Source: Plantago major (taxonomy: Eukaryota > Streptophyta > Magnoliopsida > Lamiales > Plantaginaceae). From it: a DNA stretch of 64,000 bases. The stretch lies in contig CM048840.1 in NCBI GenBank assembly GCA_026545765.1, forward strand, positions 51,894,580 through 51,958,579, given 5' to 3'. This document shows, piece after piece, positions 58,318 to 64,000 of the stretch. The position numbers were made by a program, and so were the translations under genes. The notes beneath the pieces are model-generated. The model was not told the DNA's origin and ran no database searches. It saw only the letters and a program-made list of their open reading frames with translations. Every line of letters begins with the position of its first letter. Position 1 is the first letter of the stretch.

Positions 58318-59368
58318 AGTGCATTAAATGCGCAGACAAAAATGTCTGAACAAAAGCGGTAGCTTCTGAAGAAGAAGACAAGCCTGCTACAGTACTATAT
58401 TCAGATATCAATAGTTTGAATTTGATTTAAGCCTAACGAATACTATTCAAACGGCACTCAAAATTCATCTATAAATATCAACACATAGACTGCTTGAGAA
58501 TACACCTTAGAACATACTGAACTCCTATAACACTCACACAAGCGCTCTCAAGCAAACTACTTACCTTCAAGCTTTCAGTTGCGACCAAAGCTCTTGATTC
58601 TAAGTAGCACAAAAGTTCTAAGTGTCCTGATCCTTAACGAGCATTGTTATTTGTGAAAGAGTTGAACTAAGATTTATTATCTAAGTTTCATTCTCTTGAA
58701 CACTTACCATAGACTTGGGTCAGTAGAGAACAAGATACCATACATTGCAAAGTGTATTAAGTATACTTGATTCACAGAGCTATCTGAATAACTGAACAAG
58801 TTATTAAAGAAGCTTACCTGACAAACTACCTTAACCAACACCTTAAACGGCGTGGAGTACAGGAAGTACTTAGTTTAGGAAACTAAGGAATAACTCCAAG
58901 GTTATTGAGCAAAGGAAGTACTTAGTTTGGGAAAATAAGGAACATCTCAAAAGGTTTCTGAGTACAGGAAGTACTTGGCTGTGAAAGCCGGGGAATAACT
59001 CAGGGGGAACACTTGGTAGGGAACCTAGTGCATTTAGGAATCAAGAAAAGATATCTGTAAGGTTACCTCATTTATCTTAGCGGATTCTAGGTCTGAGAAA
59101 GACTGAAGTGGATTAGTTGAAGGATTATGCCACCTTCAGATACCACTATAAAAAGACTTGTGTTATTTACTTTCTGCAGTTTATTACTTATTTTACTTAT
59201 TGCAAAGTACTTACACTTATCTTGCTGAACACGTGCACTTATCTCAGAAGTCTTCCGCTCTCTGAAATTAAGTATCAGATATCTGAGAAACTGTGCTTAT
59301 CGACAAAAGTTTTAAAAGACTATTCACCCCCCCTCTAGTCTTTTACTTTGCCGTTATCTGGACCAACA
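58318..59368 (+). repeat. Second part of the 5' LTR of element IV
   Basis: Begins with the AGTGC duplication and ends GGACCAACA at 59368. TATAAATA lies at 58470-58477. A short C7 run stands at 59327-59333, compared with 12-13 in other copies. Confidence 0.9.
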
Positions 59369-59370
59369 AG

Positions 59371-59382
59371 TGGTATCAGAGT
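59371..59382 (+). other. Primer binding site of element IV
   Basis: TGGTATCAGAGT two bases after the LTR: one terminal mismatch to the initiator-tRNA site. Confidence 0.88.
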
Positions 59383-59486
59383 AGGAGGTTCCCAAGCCTT
59401 CTGCACTGAACCTAGATCCTAGATAAGTGCCCACTAACTGCTTTTCACCTACACTTGATTCGTCCGTTTAGTGTGTTTGCTGCAGG

Positions 59487-61934
59487 ATGTCTTTAAGTGA
59501 CGCCCCGATTCTCAAGCCAGAGAATTATGAGAAATGGAAGAACAACATGATGCTCCACCTAGAAGCCATCAGTGACGAAATGATCGAAGTAATAAAGAAT
59601 AGCCCAGTAGTCATTCAACAACTCAAGCAAGTCATAGAGGTTTCTAATGGTAGAGACAGAGAACAATGTGATGGGTCTTCACAGACAGATGCATCAACCA
59701 GTGGGAGACCTGCTAGTCAAGTTATTTACGAACCAAAGCCCAGAGAACTCTGGACATCGGAAGATGCCAAGAGAAATAGATTGGATGGACAGGCTCGTAA
59801 TATCATCATACGTTCTACTCGAGAGCACATACAGTGTAAACTGTGGGGTGCAAAAACAGCGAAAGTGGCCTGACAAATGATTGAAGAAATCTGTGCTGGC
59901 ACTGAAAAAACAAAGGAAAATAAGTTCGAAGTTTTGAAGCTAAAATTCCAAAACTTTAAACAAGGTCCCACAGAGACTCTTGAAGAACTAGATTTTCGGT
60001 TTACAACACTTATGAGTGACATGGCTGCACTTGGTGAAAGTAATAGATATACCCAGTCAGAAAATATTAAAACCATTGTGAGAAGTCTAAATCATAACTG
60101 GGAACACACAAAGTTTTTCTACTTTAACCAAGGAATGCCAGATATCACTCCTGTGGAACTTTTCTCTCAGCTTGCCACTGTTGACTATGAGATAACTCAA
60201 AGGGAACAAACAACTGAGGATGCTCTTGCTGTAAAGCAAATGGGAAAATATGTCAGTCGAGAAATTGAGAGAAGAAAAGCCAAAGAGAAGCTGAAAAAGC
60301 ATCTAGGCTCAAACTATCACCAGTACAAAAATATGCAAAGCTCGCTAAACAAGCCAGCTCAAAAAGCATCAAGTATTGAGGAAGCAGAAATCGGAAATGA
60401 TATCTGTTTCTATTGTCAGAAACCTGGTCATTTCAAGAAGGATTGTCCTGCCTTCAACAAATTTAAGACATGTGACAAGAAAGATAGAAGAATCTTCAAA
60501 AGAAGTCAAAGAGCTATGCTCACTGAAGAAAGGAAAAAGATTCAACTCCAACTGGATGCTCTAGATATTGAGTCTGATTCTGAGGATGAGGATTCAGATG
60601 ATTCCTTTGCCTTCCCGTAAATATGCGGTGTTTCTCATGAAGTAATTGACTTTGGTCAAAAGAAGAAAGAAGTGTGTGGAATGGCTGAAGAAATCTTCCC
60701 AGATATCTCCAACATTGAACCTTGTCTAATGGCTGATGAGGTAACACATACTTCCTATTATACTTATGAAAGTGGTGACGAAGGAGTCAAAGAACTGGAA
60801 AATCTCAGAAAAGAAATTGATCTTTACAAAAGAGAATTTTTAATGTTCCGAGCTAGAGCCGAAAATTTCGAAGAAGAAAAGAATTCTCTTGCAAAGGAAA
60901 ATTCTAAATTAATCAAGATATCTGAGAAAAAGGATGCTGAAAATGCATTTCTCAAGGCTCAGATATTTGAGACCGAAAAGTCACATAAAGAAGCAATGGC
61001 CAATCTTCAAAAGAAATGTGAAGGTCTTCTTTCTGAAAATAAGGAACTCAAAAAGAAAGAACTATCCTTTCAATCTTATGCCAAAGCTAGTGACACTCTT
61101 ACTGAAGTACAATCTTATTTAAGAGATCCTTCAGAAAAGAGAGGACTTGGGCTGGACACACACACAGACAGTTCCACCACTCTGAATAAGAGTAATGAAG
61201 GACTAACATTCATCAGTGCTCAGCAAGGTGATTCCCAAACAATCTACAGTATCGGTCAGAAAGCTAAGATTGTTGACAAAGGAAAGGCATTTGCGACCAA
61301 GCCTTTGTGGGAAAAACAAATCCAAAAGAAAACTGTGGGAAATGTCTCTGAAAAGAAACATAACATTGAGAAGTGCAGTCACCCACAGTGCTATGTCTCT
61401 CAAAAAGGAAAAATTGCAGGAGCTGGCAAATTTTCTTATGTCACATTTTCTGGAAAGAATATTGATCATCCAGAGACTAGCAAAGCTGCTGAGATGAGAT
61501 CTCAGATAGCATCTGGTGCTCGGAATGGTATTGGCTACAAACTCATTGGCAAACAACTTGCTCGCGAATCCAAACAAGAGCAAGAACGATAGTTAAAGGC
61601 TAGAATTGCTCACGGCAATTATCAGAAGTGGAAGATAAATCAAGCCACTGAAAATCTGAATGCCAGTGCTAGAAGAAATCTGGCTAGGAAAGCTAAGTTT
61701 GCTGAAAAGCAGACTCAGAAATCTGACAGGTATCTGAAAGCACCAAATGGAGCACCTAGGAACACACCAAGGAAGAAAATAGTTCTTAACAACAATGATA
61801 CTAATCATTTAACTAAGATTCCTCCTTATGTTCCTGTTAGACAAAAGAATGTTCCTAAGAAATTCATTCAAAAATGGATTCCTACTGGAAGATTCTTTAA
61901 TCCAGATGGTTCCATTGTTGGTATGAGAACCTAA
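59487..61934 (+). pseudogene. gag of element IV (full length, three premature stops)
   Basis: One reading frame of about 815 codons from MSLSDAPILKPENYEK to the TAA at 61932. Premature stops at 59871 (TGA in a CGA context), 60618 (TAA) and 61590 (TAG); no frameshift was noticed. Domain order: gag core, CCHC knuckle CFYCQKPGHFKKDC at about 60400, acidic DALDIESDSEDEDSDD, coiled coil at about 60800-61060, ASDTLTEVQSYLRDPSEK, and CSHPQCYVSQKGKIAGAG. This is the best guide to the shape of the ancestral Gag, whose long coiled-coil tail is a reported feature of Sireviruses. Confidence 0.9.
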
Positions 61935-61952
61935 TCTCCTGTTTCCTGTTTT

Positions 61953-64000
61953 GTGCAGAACACTCTAAAGACTAACTCAAAATGGCATTTTGATAGTGGA
62001 TGTGGGAAGCACATGACAGGAGACAAAGAAAATCTGATTAACTACAAAAAATGCAATGATGGACCAATTATCAGGTTTGCTGGAGGAGATGAAAATCCAA
62101 CCATAGGTTTTGGCAATTTGAAGTTCGGCGCCCTCACAATCTCCGAAGTACTTCATGTAAAGGGATTGAAATATAATCTCCTAAGCATGAGTCAACTAGT
62201 AGACAAAGGGTACACTGTCAAGTTCAAGTTAAAACTATGTAAAGTGATTGACAATGAGTCAAAGCAGTCAGTCTTGGTTGCAAGGCGTAAAGGAAATCTT
62301 TATGTTGCTGATTGGGCATCCGCCACAACCGAAGAATGTCTCATGGTGAGTCAATCACACCTCAAGAAAATTGGCTATGGCATAAAAGAATGAGTCACTT
62401 GAATTTCAAAACTCTGAATAAACTAGCCAAGAAAGAGTTGGTGGTTGGTTTACCCAAAATGGCATATAGAAAAGAAGGTGTATGCTCAGCTTACCAAATG
62501 GGAAAACAATCCAAAACATCTTTCAAGTCTAAAACTAGACATTCCAGTGAGAGGCCACTGCAAATGTTACATATGGATATGTTTGAATCCTCAGTAACTA
62601 GTTATGCAGGAAAGAAGTATGGTCTGGTTGTTGTTGATGATTACTCAAGATTCACTTGGGTTGTCTCTCTCAAACACAAATCTGATGCAAGGGTTGAGAT
62701 ACCTAACTTGCTGAATAAGCTCGAAGTCATGAAAAATGACAAGGTATCATGAATCGAATCGACCATGGTACTGAGTTTGTGAACCAGTACATTAAAGAAT
62801 TTTGTACTTGCAAAGGTATACAACATCAACTATCTTCTGTAAGGATACCACAACAAAATGGTGTTGCTGAAAGAAAGAATAGGACCCTGAAAGAAGCAGC
62901 AAGACCAATGCTTTCTATTGGATTGAAGCTGTAAAGACAGCATGCTATACTCAAAATAGATGTCTGATTAACAAACACCATGACAAAACTCCGTACGAGC
63001 TTTTCATTGGTAGACCCCCTAGTATCAAACATCTAAGGGTGTTTGGTTGCAGATGTTTCGTTCTTAACAATGGAAAAGAATACTTGAGAACATTTCAACC
63101 AAAGGCAGATGAAGGAGTATTTCTTGGTTATTCTCTGAATAGCAAAGACTACAGAATCTACAACAAAAGAACGCAAAAGATCGAAGAATCTATTCACGTA
63201 GTATTCTATGAAGGAAACAAGAAAGTACTCTTAAATGATGATCTCTCAGATAGGTTCAAAGAACTAATGATTAAAGATTCTGAAAAAGGATCCTCAGAAG
63301 GAAACAATTCTATCATTCAAATAGAGGATGAGTCTGACGATGAAAAGCAACCTATGCTTAGTAACAACTAGATGACTCTAAGACATGATGAAGAATTTCC
63401 TATGAGAATTCCATAAATGGAACAAAGCTCGAGAACCTTCATCATGAAAAGGTATCGAAAATGAGATTGCTGAAATGCAAGATCAAATATCTCTAACATG
63501 AAAAAGTGTCGATATTCATGACATTTCCCATGTCGGATATCCAGATCTTGCCAAGTATCTCATCAAGATCATATTGATTCACATTCAAATCAAATTGATA
63601 TTGATCCTACTAGTTCAAAACCCATTATGAAATGGATAAGAAATCATCCTTCAAAGATGTGATTGGTCCCATAGACCAAGGAGTTAGAACTAGAAGAGCA
63701 ATATTTGAAAATGCAAGTTGTCTCTATGGATGTTTCATCTCAAAATTGAACAAGGACTATAGAAGAAGCATTAAAAGATCAAGATTGGATCTACGCAATG
63801 CAAGAAGAGTTGGATCAATTTGAGAGAAACAAAGTCCTGAAACCGTTCCATTTGTTGACGGAATATCATGTCGGAACCAAGTGGGTTTCGAAACAAAATG
63901 AATGAGTCTGGTGAAATAACCGTAAATAAAGCTAGGTTGTTTGCCAGGATTCACCTGCATCAAGGACTAGATTTTGATGAATCTTATGCACCGGTTGCAA
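61953..64000 (+). pseudogene. pol of element IV, partial and broken
   Basis: Protease FDSGCGKHMTGD is intact, and integrase motifs ([32 protein letters not shown]) are present. The zinc region has CSAYQMGKQ with one Cys lost. Frameshifts occur at about 62350, 62750, 62920 and 63030. From about 63395 the sequence degenerates by many small losses and RT can only be followed by short matches (for example [10 protein letters not shown] at the end). RNase H and the accessory gene lie beyond the window. Confidence 0.88.

Larger units (their letters stand above)
58318..64000 (+). mobile_element. Element IV continued: LTR end, gag and pol, running off the window
   Basis: Contains the rest of the 5' LTR (58318-59368), primer site (59371), gag (59487-61934) and pol from protease to RT. 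The 3' half lies outside. It is inserted in element II and itself carries element III. Confidence 0.9.

Overview
The window is nuclear DNA of a flowering plant, most likely a eudicot. The evidence is one spliced host gene matching a known plant DNA-repair/chromatin family, AT-rich spacers, Stowaway and Harbinger MITEs, a Cassandra-type 5S-bearing LTR, Helitron ends, a CACTA element and several Ty1/copia elements. The species cannot be named from this sequence. About 45 kb of the 64 kb is LTR-retrotransposon sequence.

Layout. 1-5116: ends and gene of CACTA (En/Spm) elements, including a broken five-exon Ptta/En/Spm transposase-type gene and dense subterminal repeats. 5117-8585: non-coding repeats with four small transposons (a Harbinger MITE and two foldback elements with clear inverted repeats, plus a duplicated CATC-rich block). 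8586-12971 (minus): the only intact host gene seen, a four-exon HIRAN-SNF2-RING-helicase protein of the SMARCA3-like/RAD5 family (857 aa by my splice model). 13794-14067: a probable Helitron 5' end. 14068-28712: element I, a Sirevirus-like Ty1/copia element on the plus strand that lacks its 3' end. 28713-33083: a diverged segmental duplication, a Stowaway, Helitron 3' ends, a solo LTR with a perfect 5-bp target duplication, and a Cassandra-type solo LTR. 34133-34443: the start of a HARBI1/ALP1-like (PIF/Harbinger-type) gene cut by the next retroelement.

From 34444 to the window end three Sirevirus-like elements are nested. Element II (minus, from 34444) broke the HARBI1-like gene. Element IV (plus) inserted into the gag of element II at 45130. 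Element III (minus, 45681-58317) inserted into the 5' LTR of element IV and is flanked by the 5-bp duplication AGTGC. Element IV resumes at 58318 and runs off the window.

The main point of interest is shared by elements I, II and III. Between pol and the 3' LTR each carries a long accessory gene (roughly 1600 codons) in sense orientation, with five introns at the same places and all in phase 0. The predicted protein has a conserved N-terminal domain, a basic nuclear-localisation-like segment, a run of small Pro/Glu-rich exons, a coiled coil and a conserved C-terminal domain. Candidate TATA boxes lie upstream in two copies. Introns kept through retrotransposition imply that unspliced genomic RNA is the template, so splicing must be incomplete or regulated. 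Two of the three copies have lost large parts of pol but keep this gene. All copies here are broken by stops, frameshifts or deletions.
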